NCBI RefSeq assembly: GCF_009733595.1
Contig: NZ_WOFH01000014.1
Location: 124,001 to 188,000, forward strand
Length of the DNA: 64,000 bases
Source: Actinomadura litoris
GTDB lineage: Bacteria; Actinomycetota; Actinomycetes; Streptosporangiales; Streptosporangiaceae
Direction of reading: 5' to 3'
The position numbers were made by a program, and so were the translations under genes. A model generated the notes under the pieces. The model had not been told where the DNA came from. It did no database searches and saw only the letters and a program-made list of their open reading frames with translations. This document shows positions 1 through 8,289 of the stretch, piece after piece. Positions within the stretch are counted from its first letter, which is position 1; each line of letters opens with the position of its first letter.

Positions 1-36
1 CGCGAGTACCAGGCCGCCGTGAGCGCCCTCCCCTGA
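1..36 (+). CDS. C-terminal tail of a truncated gene
   Basis: Eleven codons ending in TGA at 34-36 are open from the window edge and read REYQAAVSALP. Their high third-position GC fits coding sequence, but the fragment is too short to recognise. It would belong to a gene lying mainly to the left of the window. Confidence 0.35.
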   Translation, partial: REYQAAVSALP

Positions 37-144
37 CGCTTTCCACAGAACGGCGTTCCAGTAGGCGGGGGCCGCGGGGACGGCGAGGGTTGGTGTCGGA
101 GCGCGACCGGAGGGGGCGCGCCCGGACACCTGGAGGCGGCCCTC

Positions 145-1035
145 ATGGGCGAGCGGCTCATCCTGCACCTTCCCGAGACGGTGACCACGCGTTTCCTGGT
201 CGCCACCGACGCGCGGACCGTCCCGGGCCCCGACTACCTGGCGGACGCCGTGGGCGGCGGCGGGGGCCTGTCCCGGGTGGCGGCCACCCTCGTGGGGACA
301 CCGGCGCTGACGATCGAACACACACCACCCGGCACGTGCCGGGACCGGCTGCGCACCCTGGGCGGCGCCCCGGACCGCTTGGCGGAGCTGATAGGCGCCG
401 CCCGACATCTAGCGGTCACCACGGTCGCCGACCCCGCCGGCCAGCCCCGGCACGCGCAGGCGACCCGCCTCCTGGCCCGCACCCTGGCGGCGGCGACGGG
501 CGGGGTGGCGGCCGACCTCGACTCGTCCCGGCTGCTGCCGGTTGACGAGGGGCCGCCCACCGAGCCGGACCGGTTCGTCCCGGGACGCGACTGGGTGTCG
601 GTCTTCATCGCCTCCAGCGAGGGCGGCCCGTCACTGCGGGTGGAAACGGCCGGGCTGCACCGCTTCGGACTCCCCGAGGTCATGGCCGGGCCCGTGCCCT
701 ACGCGAGCATGCTCACCGCGGCCAACCTCGTGCGCGGCCTGGCCTGGCAGTTACTGGCCGAACACACCGGCTGGGCGTCCGGGGCCGCCCCGGGCCGCAT
801 CCGCCACACCGCCGCCGAACGGGTGGTCCGCGCGGACGACGTCATGCGCTTCTGGGGAACGAGATCGTCCGGCGGCGGAGCCCTGCCCCTCACGCTCGAC
901 TGGACGACGAGCACGTGCCCCGGCTGCGAGCGGGCCCTCAAGGTCCTCCCACCCGGCGCCGACCCCCCGACCTGGTGGGCCGAGACGGCCGCCGAGGCGA
1001 TGCCGAAACTGGTCCACGCCGTCCCCGACCCCTGA
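145..1035 (+). CDS. Hypothetical actinobacterial protein, 296 aa
   Basis: The product family is not recognised. The ATG at 145 is preceded by GGAGG at 132-136, which decides the start. The protein is soluble-looking, without a signal peptide or membrane segment, and codon use has the strong third-position GC bias of the neighbours. A CPGC pair at residues 258-261 near the C-terminus could bind metal or form a disulfide, but no partner pair is present. The gene stands alone ahead of a GC-rich tandem repeat and a tRNA gene. No function can be assigned. Confidence 0.7.
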   Translation: MGERLILHLPETVTTRFLVATDARTVPGPDYLADAVGGGGGLSRVAATLVGTPALTIEHTPPGTCRDRLRTLGGAPDRLAELIGAARHLAVTTVADPAGQPRHAQATRLLARTLAAATGGVAADLDSSRLLPVDEGPPTEPDRFVPGRDWVSVFIASSEGGPSLRVETAGLHRFGLPEVMAGPVPYASMLTAANLVRGLAWQLLAEHTGWASGAAPGRIRHTAAERVVRADDVMRFWGTRSSGGGALPLTLDWTTSTCPGCERALKVLPPGADPPTWWAETAAEAMPKLVHAVPDP

Positions 1036-1087
1036 CCACCAGGTCCCACCCCCGGCCCGAAGGGCACCGCTCCACGTCCGGGGCCCT

Positions 1088-1140
1088 GGGGCCGCGCTGC
1101 GCGGAGCGGGGGGTGGGCCGTGCTGCGCGGAGCGGGGGTG
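1088..1140 (+). repeat. Two-copy tandem repeat of 26-27 bp
   Basis: Two adjacent near-identical copies (1088-1114 and 1115-1140) share the core CTGCGCGGAGCGGGGG. They lie between the stop of the preceding gene and the tRNA. Replication slippage is the simple explanation; no function is evident. Confidence 0.7.
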
Positions 1141-1242
1141 GTTTCGGGTGATCGGAAAATGCGTTGCCGCTCGCGGGGGTGGATCGGCACTCTGATGGGG
1201 GCTTCCGGGAAATGCCCGGAGGGCAGAGAATTGCCGGACCAT

Positions 1243-1313
1243 TCCTTTGTAGTTCAACGGCAGAACGCCGCACCGTTAATGCGGATATCCAGGTTCGAAT
1301 CCTGGCGGAGGAG
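1243..1313 (+). tRNA. tRNA-Asn (anticodon GTT)
   Basis: A full cloverleaf can be drawn. The acceptor stem is TCCTTTG (1243-1249) with CGGAGGA (1306-1312), including two G-U pairs. The anticodon stem is CCGCA (1268-1272) with TGCGG (1280-1284), and the loop carries GTT at 1275-1277. The T stem is CCAGG/CCTGG around TTCGAAT (1294-1300). G at 1313 is the discriminator, as expected for tRNA-Asn. CCA is not encoded. The HNH nuclease gene begins 26 bp downstream. Confidence 0.93.
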
Positions 1314-1339
1314 CGGCACGCGGGCTTGGAGGTGACCCG

Positions 1340-1780
1340 GTGAACGTGCTCGTGCTGAACGCGTCCTACGAGCCCTTACAGAAGGTGGACCTGCGGCACG
1401 CCATCCGCATGCTGGTGCGCGAGGTGGCCGTCGTCGAGGAGGCGGAGGAGGGCCGGACCATCGGCCGTTTTCCCGTGCCGCGGGTCCTGAGGCTGGTCAG
1501 GTACGTCGCGATGCGGTGGCGGCACGGCAGGCGCCCGCCGTGGAGCAAGCGCGGGGTGTACCTGCGCGACCTGGGCCGCTGCGGCTACTGCGGCAAGCGC
1601 GGCAACACGATCGACCACGTCCACCCGCAGTCGCGCGGCGGCGGGGACACCTGGGAGAACACGGTGCTGGCCTGCGGCAGGTGCAACAACCGCAAGGGGA
1701 ACCGGACGCTCGCCGAGGCGGGGCTCCGGCTGCTCTGGGATCCGCGTGTGCCGCGCTGGGAGGAACTCGTCGGGGGATGA
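1340..1780 (+). CDS. HNH endonuclease family protein
   Basis: This 146-residue protein has the N-terminus MNVLVLNASYEPL typical of a conserved actinobacterial HNH family. Two zinc-type pairs, CGYC near residue 79 and CGRC near residue 115, frame the nuclease motif, which reads IDHVHPQSRGG followed by N and NNRKGNRT. It is therefore predicted to be a ββα-metal nuclease that binds or cuts nucleic acid; the physiological substrate in this family is not known. The GTG start is preceded by GGAGGTG at 1328-1334. A strong terminator follows the gene. Confidence 0.88.
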   Translation: MNVLVLNASYEPLQKVDLRHAIRMLVREVAVVEEAEEGRTIGRFPVPRVLRLVRYVAMRWRHGRRPPWSKRGVYLRDLGRCGYCGKRGNTIDHVHPQSRGGGDTWENTVLACGRCNNRKGNRTLAEAGLRLLWDPRVPRWEELVGG

Positions 1781-1801
1781 CCCGCCCAGCGCCGCGGGGG
1801 A

Positions 1802-1834
1802 GGGGCCGGGCCGCCCGCGGGGCGGCCCGGCCCC
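1802..1834 (+). terminator. Hairpin terminator after the HNH gene
   Basis: A perfect 14-bp stem (1802-1815 with 1821-1834) closes a five-base loop 21 bp after the HNH stop codon. There is no T-run, as is common in high-GC actinomycetes. Confidence 0.7.
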
Positions 1835-1946
1835 TGAGGCGTGTGACGTTCGCGTGACTCTATGTGTTTTTCGAAGCTTATGAGGTGAAATGGGTGATTG
1901 TGGTAGCGTGCCGCCAATCTTGAGGTTGGTTATCTAGGAGAGATCT

Positions 1947-2987
1947 TTGGCGGCCCTCGATCCCCCCGGCAGCACCGCGAGCGGAAGGCCGGAGCCCCCG
2001 CCCGGGCGCCGCAGGGCGGCGCGGCGCCTCACGGCGCTCGTCCTCGCCGTGGGGGTGTCGGCGGCGCTGCCGCCCGGCCCCGGGTCCGCCGCGCGCGCCC
2101 CCGAGGCGCCGAAGAAGGATCTGAAGAAGGAGTACGCGAAGCTCCAGAAGCGCGCCGAGAAGCTCTCGAAGGAGTACCGCGGCGAACTGGTCTCCCTGGA
2201 GCAGGCGAAGAAGGCCGCCGAGCGCGCGGGCGTGGACGCCGAGCGTGCCGGCCAGGACTACGAGACCGCCCGCGCCGACGTCGCGAGGCTGGCCTCCACC
2301 ACCTACATGACCGGCCGCCTCGACGTGACCTCGATCGTCACCTCGAACGAGCCGTCCGGCGCCATCCGCGACGCCGGGATCATCGAGCACATCAGCCGCA
2401 ACAACGGCCGCCGCGTCCAGAACCTGGAGGCGCTGAACGCCAGGGCGACCCAGTCCCGCCGCACCGCGACGTCCAAGCTCGACGAGGTGCGCCGCGAGAT
2501 CGAGGACCTGGAGGGCCAGCGCGCCCGCGTCAAGAAGCTGCTCGCCAAGTACAAGCCCGAGGCGACCAAGACCAAGGCGCCCACCGGCGGCGGGCGCCCG
2601 GACGGCGCGAGCGGCGCCAAGTCGCCCATCGTCGGCAACTCCATGACGGCCCGCATGCGGACCGCCCTCCTGGCGATCGACGGCAGGTTCGGGCCGTTCC
2701 CCACCATCGGCTGCGCCCGCCCCGGCGACCCGCAGGACCACGGTTCCGGCCGCGCCTGCGACTTCATGGAGAGCACCGGCGGCAAGATGCCGAGCGCCTC
2801 CGCGCAGGCCCACGGCGACCAGGTCGCCCAGTACGTCATCAGCAACGCGTCCCGGCTCGGCATCAAGTACGTCATCTGGCGGCAGCGCATCTACGACATG
2901 CGCGGCAGCGGCGGGTGGCGCCAGATGGAGGACCGCGGCGGCATCACCGCGAACCACTTCGACCACGTCCACGTGTCGGTCCTCTGA
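1947..2987 (+). CDS. Secreted coiled-coil protein with ARB_07466-type C-terminal domain
   Basis: The product (346 aa) starts at TTG behind AGGAG at 1937-1941. An arginine-rich start and a hydrophobic segment at about residues 28-43 form a signal peptide. Residues 55-200 are a charged coiled coil like the N-terminal half of actinobacterial NlpC/P60 cell-wall proteins. A Lys/Pro/Gly linker follows. The last ~130 residues contain ACDFM, VIWRQRIYD and HFDHVHVSV, the signature of a secreted domain that replaces NlpC/P60 in some actinobacteria and whose D/H residues resemble a zinc peptidase site. A cell-wall role is inferred. The 80 bp upstream are unusually AT-rich and probably hold the promoter. 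Confidence 0.8.
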   Translation: MAALDPPGSTASGRPEPPPGRRRAARRLTALVLAVGVSAALPPGPGSAARAPEAPKKDLKKEYAKLQKRAEKLSKEYRGELVSLEQAKKAAERAGVDAERAGQDYETARADVARLASTTYMTGRLDVTSIVTSNEPSGAIRDAGIIEHISRNNGRRVQNLEALNARATQSRRTATSKLDEVRREIEDLEGQRARVKKLLAKYKPEATKTKAPTGGGRPDGASGAKSPIVGNSMTARMRTALLAIDGRFGPFPTIGCARPGDPQDHGSGRACDFMESTGGKMPSASAQAHGDQVAQYVISNASRLGIKYVIWRQRIYDMRGSGGWRQMEDRGGITANHFDHVHVSVL

Positions 2988-3004
2988 CCCGTCGCCGCGC
3001 CCGA

Positions 3005-3019
3005 GCCCCGAGGCGGGGC
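3005..3019. terminator. Small hairpin between convergent genes
   Basis: GCCCC (3005-3009) pairs with GGGGC (3015-3019) in the 37-bp gap between two converging genes. The stem is short, so terminator function is only tentative. Confidence 0.3.
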
Positions 3020-3024
3020 ACCGG

Positions 3025-4071
3025 CTAAATCTCCACGGTGGTGTTGTCGCGGGCGGAGCGCAGGGCCGCCTCGATGACCTCCAGGCCGGTGATCGCGTCC
3101 GCGATCGTGACCGGCGGGGGCGCCTCGCCGCGCAGGGTCCGGGCGACGGCGGCGTAGAAGTCCTGGTAGGCGCCCGGGTCGGTGGGTTCGGGGCGGTCCT
3201 CGCCGGGGGTGCCCAGGCGCCCGTAGGACGAGGGCGGCGCGACGCCGTAGCCGGGGTCGAGGGGCGTGCGCCCGGCGCGGAGCGCGGCCTCCTGGCCGTC
3301 CATGCCGCCGACCGTGTAGGACGCGCGGCTCCCGAGGACGCGGAAGCGCGGGCCGGGGTCGGCGGCGGTCGCGCTGATCCACAGGTGCGAGCGGACCCCG
3401 CCCCGGTGCGTGAGGGCGAGGAACACGTCGTCGGGCACGGCGGCGCCCCGGCGGCGCGCGTCGATCTCGGCGTAGACCCGCACCGGGCGGCCGAACAGCG
3501 TGATCGCCTGGTCGATCAGGTGGGGGCCGAGGTCGTGCAGCACGCCCCCCGCGTCGCGGGGGTCGCCGCTCTCCTTCCAGCCGGCGCGCACCTCCGGACG
3601 CCAGCGCTCGAACCGCGACTCGAACCGCAGGACGTCGCCGAGCGCGCCGGAGGCGGCCAGCCGGTACACGGTGCGGTAGTCGCCGTCCCAGCGGCGGTTG
3701 TGGAAGGGGATCACCGGCAGGCCGCGGACGGCGCTGAGCGCCGCGAGCGAGCGCGCGTCGGCCGCGGTCGCCGCGACCGGCTTGTCCAGCACGACGGCGA
3801 CGCCCGAGGTCAGCGCCGTCCGCGCCAGCGGGACGTGCTGCCGGTTCGGCGCCGCCACCACGACCAGGTCGTAGGCGCCCGAGACCTCCCAGAGCCGGTC
3901 GGCGCCCGCGAGGACCTTGGCATGGGGGTGGCGGTCCCGGACGGCCTGCTGCCGCTCCGGATTCCCCGTGACCACCGCGGCCAGCCGCATCCCCGGCACC
4001 GAGGCGATCAGCGGGGCGTGGAACACCGAGCCGCCGGTGCCGTAGCCGATCAGCGCAACACGCAGGTCCAT
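3025..4071 (-). CDS. Gfo/Idh/MocA family NAD(P)-dependent oxidoreductase
   Basis: The 348-residue product begins MDLRVALIGYG. The Rossmann motif GYGTGG covers residues 8-13, VVLDKPVA (about 95-102) is the family's (E/D)KP motif, and GGVLHDLGPHLIDQA carries the likely catalytic histidine. These enzymes oxidise or reduce sugars, inositols or related alcohols with NAD(P); the exact substrate cannot be read from sequence. The frame is open further upstream, but MDLRV at 4071 aligns with the family start. The gene is divergent from the response-regulator operon across about 100 bp and convergent with the secreted coiled-coil gene. Confidence 0.88.
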   Translation of the reverse strand: MDLRVALIGYGTGGSVFHAPLIASVPGMRLAAVVTGNPERQQAVRDRHPHAKVLAGADRLWEVSGAYDLVVVAAPNRQHVPLARTALTSGVAVVLDKPVAATAADARSLAALSAVRGLPVIPFHNRRWDGDYRTVYRLAASGALGDVLRFESRFERWRPEVRAGWKESGDPRDAGGVLHDLGPHLIDQAITLFGRPVRVYAEIDARRRGAAVPDDVFLALTHRGGVRSHLWISATAADPGPRFRVLGSRASYTVGGMDGQEAALRAGRTPLDPGYGVAPPSSYGRLGTPGEDRPEPTDPGAYQDFYAAVARTLRGEAPPPVTIADAITGLEVIEAALRSARDNTTVEI

Positions 4072-4175
4072 GCCCGCATCATGACCGATCGCGGCCCGCC
4101 GCGGGGGCGGCGGGGTGCGGACCACCTGGATCGACGTAGGCTTTGGGCGGGGATGTACGGATCGAGGGAGACGCG

Positions 4176-5822
4176 GTGTCCAAACCTGTCCTGCTGACGG
4201 TCGACGACGATCCGGGCGTGTCGCGGGCCGTCGCCAGGGACCTGCGCCGCAGATATGCCGGCTCCTACCGGATCGTCCGCGCGGAGTCCGGCCCGCAGGC
4301 CCTGGACGCGCTGGGCGAGCTGCGGCTGCGCGGCGACGACACCGCCATGCTGCTCGCCGACCACCGGATGCCCGAGATGACCGGCGTGGAGTTCCTGGAA
4401 CGGGCCATGGACCTGTTCCCGTTCGCCCGCCGCGTCCTGCTGACGGCCTACGCCGACACCGACGCCGCGATCCGCGCGATCAACATCGTGGACCTCGACC
4501 ACTACCTGCTCAAGCCCTGGAACCCGCCGGAGGAGAAGTTCTACCCGGTGATCGACGCGCAGCTCGACGCGTGGGAGCGCGCCGACCGGCGGATGCCCGG
4601 CGAGCTGCGCGTGGTCGGGCACCGCTGGTCCGCCCGCTCCTACGAGGTGCGCGACTTCCTCGCGCGGCACCAGGTGCCCTACACCTGGCTGCTGGACGGC
4701 GATCCGGAGGGCGCGGAGCTGGTCACGGCGGCCGGGGAGCCGGAGCTGCCGCTGGTCGTCACCTCGGACGGCGCGGTGCTGTCGGCGCCCTCGGACGCGG
4801 AGCTGGCGGGGGCGATCGGGCTGCCGACCACGCCCTCCACCGGGTTCTACGACCTGATCGTGGTCGGCGGCGGCCCGTCCGGGCTGGGCGCGGCGGTCTA
4901 CGGGGCGTCCGAGGGGCTGAAGACCGTGGTCGTCGAGCGCCGCGCGCTCGGCGGCCAGGCGGGGCAGAGCTCCCGCATCGAGAACTACCTCGGCTTCCCC
5001 GACGGCGTGTCGGGCGCGCAGCTCGCCGACCGGGCCCGGCGGCAGGCCGACCGGTTCGGCGCCGAGCTGCTCCAGGCGGGCGAGGTCACCGCGCTGGAGT
5101 CGCGCGGCACCGCCCGCGTGGCCCGGCTGTCGGACGGCGCGGAGATCGCCGCGCACGCCGTCATCCTCGCGACCGGCGTGTCGTACCGGCGGCTGTCCGC
5201 GCCGGGCGTGGACGACTTCGTCGGACGCGGCGTCTACTACGGCGCCGCGCTCACCGAGGCGCCGTCCTGCGTGGACGAGGAGGTCGCGATCGTCGGCGGC
5301 GCCAACTCCGCCGGGCAGGCCGCGGTGCACCTGGCCAAGTACGCCAAGAAGGTGCACATCATCGTCCGGGCCGACGGCCTGGAGAGGTCCATGTCGCACT
5401 ACCTGGTCGAGCAGATCGCCGCCACGCCCAACATCGAGGTGCACACCGGCAAGACCGTGTGCGGCGCGGAGGGCGCCGACCGGCTGGAGCGGCTCACCGT
5501 CCAGTGGCCGGGCGGGCTGCGCACGATCGACGCGCACTGGCTGTTCGTGTTCATCGGCGCCGAACCGGGCACCGGCTGGCTGGACGGCTACGTCGAGCGC
5601 GACGCGCGCGGCTACGTGCTGACGGGCCCCGACCTGGTCGCCGGGGGCCGCCGCCCGGCCCGCTGGCCGCTCGCCCGCCAGCCCTACCACCTGGAGACCA
5701 GCGTCCCCGGCGTGTTCGCCGCGGGGGACGTCCGCTCGGAGTCGATGAAGCGCGTCGCCTCCGCCGTCGGCGACGGCGCGATGTCCGTCGCCCTCGTCCA
5801 CCGCTATCTGGAGCAGGCATGA
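4176..5822 (+). CDS. Response regulator fused to a thioredoxin-reductase-like flavoprotein
   Basis: The N-terminal receiver domain (residues 1-125) has the acidic pocket DDD at 10-12, phospho-acceptor Asp62 in LLADHRMP, a TAY switch and the conserved lysine in LLKPW. A short linker region follows, then a two-domain pyridine-nucleotide oxidoreductase with the FAD motif GGGPSGLGAA, the GGQAGQSSRIENY stretch of thioredoxin reductases and the NADPH motif GGANSAG. The redox CxxC expected after the NADPH domain is missing: only one cysteine, in EAPSC, is present. The protein probably passes flavin or NADPH state to or from phosphorylation. GTG at 4176 follows GAGGGAG; an in-frame ATG at 4143 is a poorer start. 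Its stop overlaps the next start (ATGA). Confidence 0.9.
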   Translation: MSKPVLLTVDDDPGVSRAVARDLRRRYAGSYRIVRAESGPQALDALGELRLRGDDTAMLLADHRMPEMTGVEFLERAMDLFPFARRVLLTAYADTDAAIRAINIVDLDHYLLKPWNPPEEKFYPVIDAQLDAWERADRRMPGELRVVGHRWSARSYEVRDFLARHQVPYTWLLDGDPEGAELVTAAGEPELPLVVTSDGAVLSAPSDAELAGAIGLPTTPSTGFYDLIVVGGGPSGLGAAVYGASEGLKTVVVERRALGGQAGQSSRIENYLGFPDGVSGAQLADRARRQADRFGAELLQAGEVTALESRGTARVARLSDGAEIAAHAVILATGVSYRRLSAPGVDDFVGRGVYYGAALTEAPSCVDEEVAIVGGANSAGQAAVHLAKYAKKVHIIVRADGLERSMSHYLVEQIAATPNIEVHTGKTVCGAEGADRLERLTVQWPGGLRTIDAHWLFVFIGAEPGTGWLDGYVERDARGYVLTGPDLVAGGRRPARWPLARQPYHLETSVPGVFAAGDVRSESMKRVASAVGDGAMSVALVHRYLEQA

Positions 5823-7258
5823 CCGAATCGGGCCGGGGCGCGGGCACGGCGACGCCGGAGGAGCTGCGCGGGCTGTTCCTCTTCGAGGACCTCGACGAGG
5901 AGAAGCTGGCCTGGCTCTCGGTGTGCGGGGCGGTCGAGGAGCTTCCGGCGGACGGCGTGATCTGCGCGCAGGGCGAGCCCGCCGAGTTCCTGTACGTGCT
6001 GCTGGACGGCGAGATGGTGATGTCCCAGAACGTCCGGGGCCACATCGTCGAGATCAACCGGACGTCGCGGGCGGGGACCTACGGCGGCGCCGTCCAGGCG
6101 TACCTGGACGACCAGATCGAGCAGAAGTACCAGCACACGCTGCGGGCGACGCGGCCGAGCCGGATCTTCGTGCTGCCCGCGCGCAAGTTCGGCAAGGCCG
6201 TCCGCAAGTGGTTCCCGATGGCGACGCACCTGCTCGCGGGGATCTTCTTCGGGATGAGCAACCTGCGCCGCACCGTCGACCAGCGCGAGCGGCTGGCCGC
6301 GCTCGGCACGATCACCGCGGGGCTGACCCACGAGCTGAACAACCCGGCGGCGGCCGCCGCGCGGGCCAGCGCGGAGCTGGGCGACCGGCTGCTCGGGGCC
6401 CAGCGGAGCCTGGCCGACCTCGCGGCGCGCGGGGTCGACTGCACGCACCTGGGCGCGCTGGTGTCGCTGCGCCCGGCGCTGCCCGGCGCGCCGGCCGGGC
6501 GGCGGAGCCCGCTGGAGGTCAGCGACGCCGAGGACGAGCTGGGCGACTGGCTGGAGGAGCACGACGTCCCGGACGCGTGGGAGCTCGCGCCCGGCCTGGT
6601 CGCCGCCGGGGTCGGCATCGAGCAGGCCGAGCAGGTGGCGGAGGCGGCGGGCGCGCACCTGCCGGCGGCGGTGCGGTGGCTCGCCGAGGTGCTGGAGGTC
6701 GCCCAGCTCCAGGCGGAGATCTCCGAGGCGACCGGGCGGATCACCGCGCTGCTGGACTCGGCGCGCCAGTACTCCCAGCTCGACCGCGCCGCCTACCAGC
6801 GTGCCGACCTGCGCGAGCTGATCGAGAGCACGCTGACCATGCTGCGCCGCAAGATCGGCCCGGACGTGGCGGTGAAGACCGACTTCGACGCGGACCTGCC
6901 GCCGGTGCCCGTCTACGCGGCGGAGCTGAACCAGGTGTGGACGAACCTGATCGTCAACGCGCTGTACGCGATGGGCGGCGAGGGCACCCTCACGGTCCGG
7001 ACGGCGCGCGAGAACGACCACGCGCTGGTCGAGATCGGCGACACCGGCGTCGGCATCCCCGAGGAGAACCTCACCCGGATCTTCACGCCGTTCTTCACCA
7101 CCAAGCCGGTCGGGCAGGGGACGGGCCTCGGCCTCGACATCTCCTGGCGGATCGTCGCCGACCGGCACGGCGGCGACATCCGGGTGGAGTCGCTGCCGGG
7201 CGACACCCGGTTCCAGGTGCTGCTGCCGCTCACCGAGCCCGACCTGCCCGACCAGTAG
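5819..7258 (+). CDS. Sensor histidine kinase with N-terminal cyclic-nucleotide-binding domain
   Basis: The protein (479 aa) is cytoplasmic. Residues 15-135 form a cyclic-nucleotide-binding-like domain (LFEDLDEEKLAWL, FLYVLLDGEM). The H-box LTHELNNPAAAA has the phospho-accepting His171. The C-terminal HATPase domain shows the N box NLIVNALYAM, G1 DTGVGIPEEN, F box and G2 GQGTGLGLDI. An insert of about 130 residues separates the H-box from the ATPase domain. The ATGA overlap with the fused response regulator shows translational coupling and makes this its likely cognate kinase. The ligand of the sensor domain is unknown. Confidence 0.9.
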   Translation: MTESGRGAGTATPEELRGLFLFEDLDEEKLAWLSVCGAVEELPADGVICAQGEPAEFLYVLLDGEMVMSQNVRGHIVEINRTSRAGTYGGAVQAYLDDQIEQKYQHTLRATRPSRIFVLPARKFGKAVRKWFPMATHLLAGIFFGMSNLRRTVDQRERLAALGTITAGLTHELNNPAAAAARASAELGDRLLGAQRSLADLAARGVDCTHLGALVSLRPALPGAPAGRRSPLEVSDAEDELGDWLEEHDVPDAWELAPGLVAAGVGIEQAEQVAEAAGAHLPAAVRWLAEVLEVAQLQAEISEATGRITALLDSARQYSQLDRAAYQRADLRELIESTLTMLRRKIGPDVAVKTDFDADLPPVPVYAAELNQVWTNLIVNALYAMGGEGTLTVRTARENDHALVEIGDTGVGIPEENLTRIFTPFFTTKPVGQGTGLGLDISWRIVADRHGGDIRVESLPGDTRFQVLLPLTEPDLPDQ

Positions 7259-7280
7259 CCGGGGCGCCCCGGAGGGCGGC

Positions 7281-7682
7281 TCAGTAGGACTGGAGTTCCA
7301 GCAGGTTGCCCTCGGGGTCGCGCAGGTGGGCGGTGCGCAGGCCGGGCCCCCAGTCGGGGCGGTCCTGCGGCGCCGTGACGGCGTCGGCGCCGAGGCCGCG
7401 GAGGGCCTTGGCGGCGGCGTCCACGTCGTCCACGCGGAAGACGAGCATGGAGCGGTCGCGGCCGACCGCGGCGGGCAGGTGGGCGGTGCCGACGGTCCCG
7501 GCGATGCGGGCGCGGCCCATCAGGACCAGCAGGCACTCGTCCTTCAGGTCCCAGTTGGCGTACTCGGCCTCGGGCAGCAGCTTCACCGGCCGGATGCCGA
7601 GCAGTTCCTCCAGCGCGTCGGTGTAGAAGCGGGCGCACCGGTCGAAGTCGTCCACCAGCAGGCGCGGGTAGAGGGCGTCCAT
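7281..7682 (-). CDS. VOC/glyoxalase-fold protein
   Basis: This 133-residue protein has the βαβββ pattern of the vicinal-oxygen-chelate fold: MDALYPRLLVDDFDRCARFYTD at the start and LRTAHLRDPEGNLLELQSY at the end, where the final Glu is a typical metal ligand. Members include glyoxalases, dioxygenases and antibiotic-binding proteins; the substrate is not predictable here. GGAGCACGAG precedes the ATG. The gene is divergent from a MarR regulator with a palindrome between them, so MarR control is likely. Confidence 0.85.
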   Translation of the reverse strand: MDALYPRLLVDDFDRCARFYTDALEELLGIRPVKLLPEAEYANWDLKDECLLVLMGRARIAGTVGTAHLPAAVGRDRSMLVFRVDDVDAAAKALRGLGADAVTAPQDRPDWGPGLRTAHLRDPEGNLLELQSY

Positions 7683-7708
7683 CTCGTGCTCCTATTCGTG
7701 GGAGTCAA

Positions 7709-7719
7709 CCAATGATTGG
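7709..7719. promoter_or_regulatory. Candidate MarR operator and leaderless promoter
   Basis: CCAATGATTGG is a perfect 11-bp palindrome in the 58-bp gap between the VOC gene and the MarR gene. TACGAT at 7728-7733 is a plausible -10 box 7 bp before the MarR ATG, which would give a leaderless transcript repressed by a protein bound at the palindrome. The functional link is inferred from position. Confidence 0.5.
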
Positions 7720-7740
7720 CGATCCCCTACGATAGCCCCC

Positions 7741-8289
7741 ATGGACGATGACGACGCCGGGGGTCTGCCTCCGCGCCTCCTCGGGATCACGACGTACGTG
7801 CTGGCGCGGGTCGCGCGCGTCGGCCGGGAGCGGATGCGCCAGATGATGGCCGAGCACGATCTCGGCCTGTGGCACTTCGCCGTCCTGGCCGCGCTGGACG
7901 ACTCCGGCCCCGTCTCGCAGCGCGACCTCGGAGCCCGGCTGCGCGTCGACCCGAGCGACCTGGTGGAGGTCGCCAAGCGGCTGGAGGGCGCCGGGCTCGT
8001 CCGGCGCGACCGCGACCCGGCCGACCGCCGCCGGTACGCGGTCGCGCTGACGGCCGCCGGACGCGCCGAACTCGACGCGGTCACCGCCCGCGCGGCGGGG
8101 CTGGACGCCGCGCTCCTCGCGCCGCTCGACGCGGGGGACAGGGCGGCGCTGGAGCGCATCGTCCGGGTCCTGCTGGCGCACCACGACCCGCCGCCCGCCG
8201 TGCCGCCCTCCGAGGGGCCGGGGGAGACCGTCAGTCGAAGAGGTCGGGCTGCTCCCGGACGATCTGGTCGTGCAGCGGCTGGTAGTTGA
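7741..8289 (+). CDS. MarR-family transcriptional regulator
   Basis: The product (182 aa) has the MarR winged helix at residues 45-115: LGLWHFAVLAALDD, the recognition helix region LRVDPSDLVEVAKRLEGAGLV and the wing RRDRDPADRRRYAVALT. No ribosome-binding site precedes ATG 7741, consistent with a leaderless message. The last 59 bp run antisense into the 3' end of the class II aldolase gene, encoding an Arg/Gly/Ala tail after residue 160 that is atypical of the family. Confidence 0.88.
   Translation: MDDDDAGGLPPRLLGITTYVLARVARVGRERMRQMMAEHDLGLWHFAVLAALDDSGPVSQRDLGARLRVDPSDLVEVAKRLEGAGLVRRDRDPADRRRYAVALTAAGRAELDAVTARAAGLDAALLAPLDAGDRAALERIVRVLLAHHDPPPAVPPSEGPGETVSRRGRAAPGRSGRAAAGS

Noticed and set aside
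90-545. Plus-strand frame MVSERDRRGRARTPGG overlapping the first gene
   Set aside because: Arg/Gly/Pro-rich shadow of the 145-1035 gene in another frame; no ribosome site.
1243-1313. tRNA-Asn as attachment site of the prophage
   Set aside because: It is 24 kb from the prophage edge with normal host genes in between, and no partial copy of the tRNA 3' end was seen near 25.9 kb.
1878-2972. Long minus-strand frame opposite the secreted coiled-coil gene
   Set aside because: Val/Ala/Gly/Leu-rich translation typical of the antisense of GC-rich genes; no start signal or motif.
4050-5801. 583-codon minus-strand frame opposite the response-regulator fusion
   Set aside because: Pure antisense artefact of high third-position GC; the sense strand has clear domains throughout.
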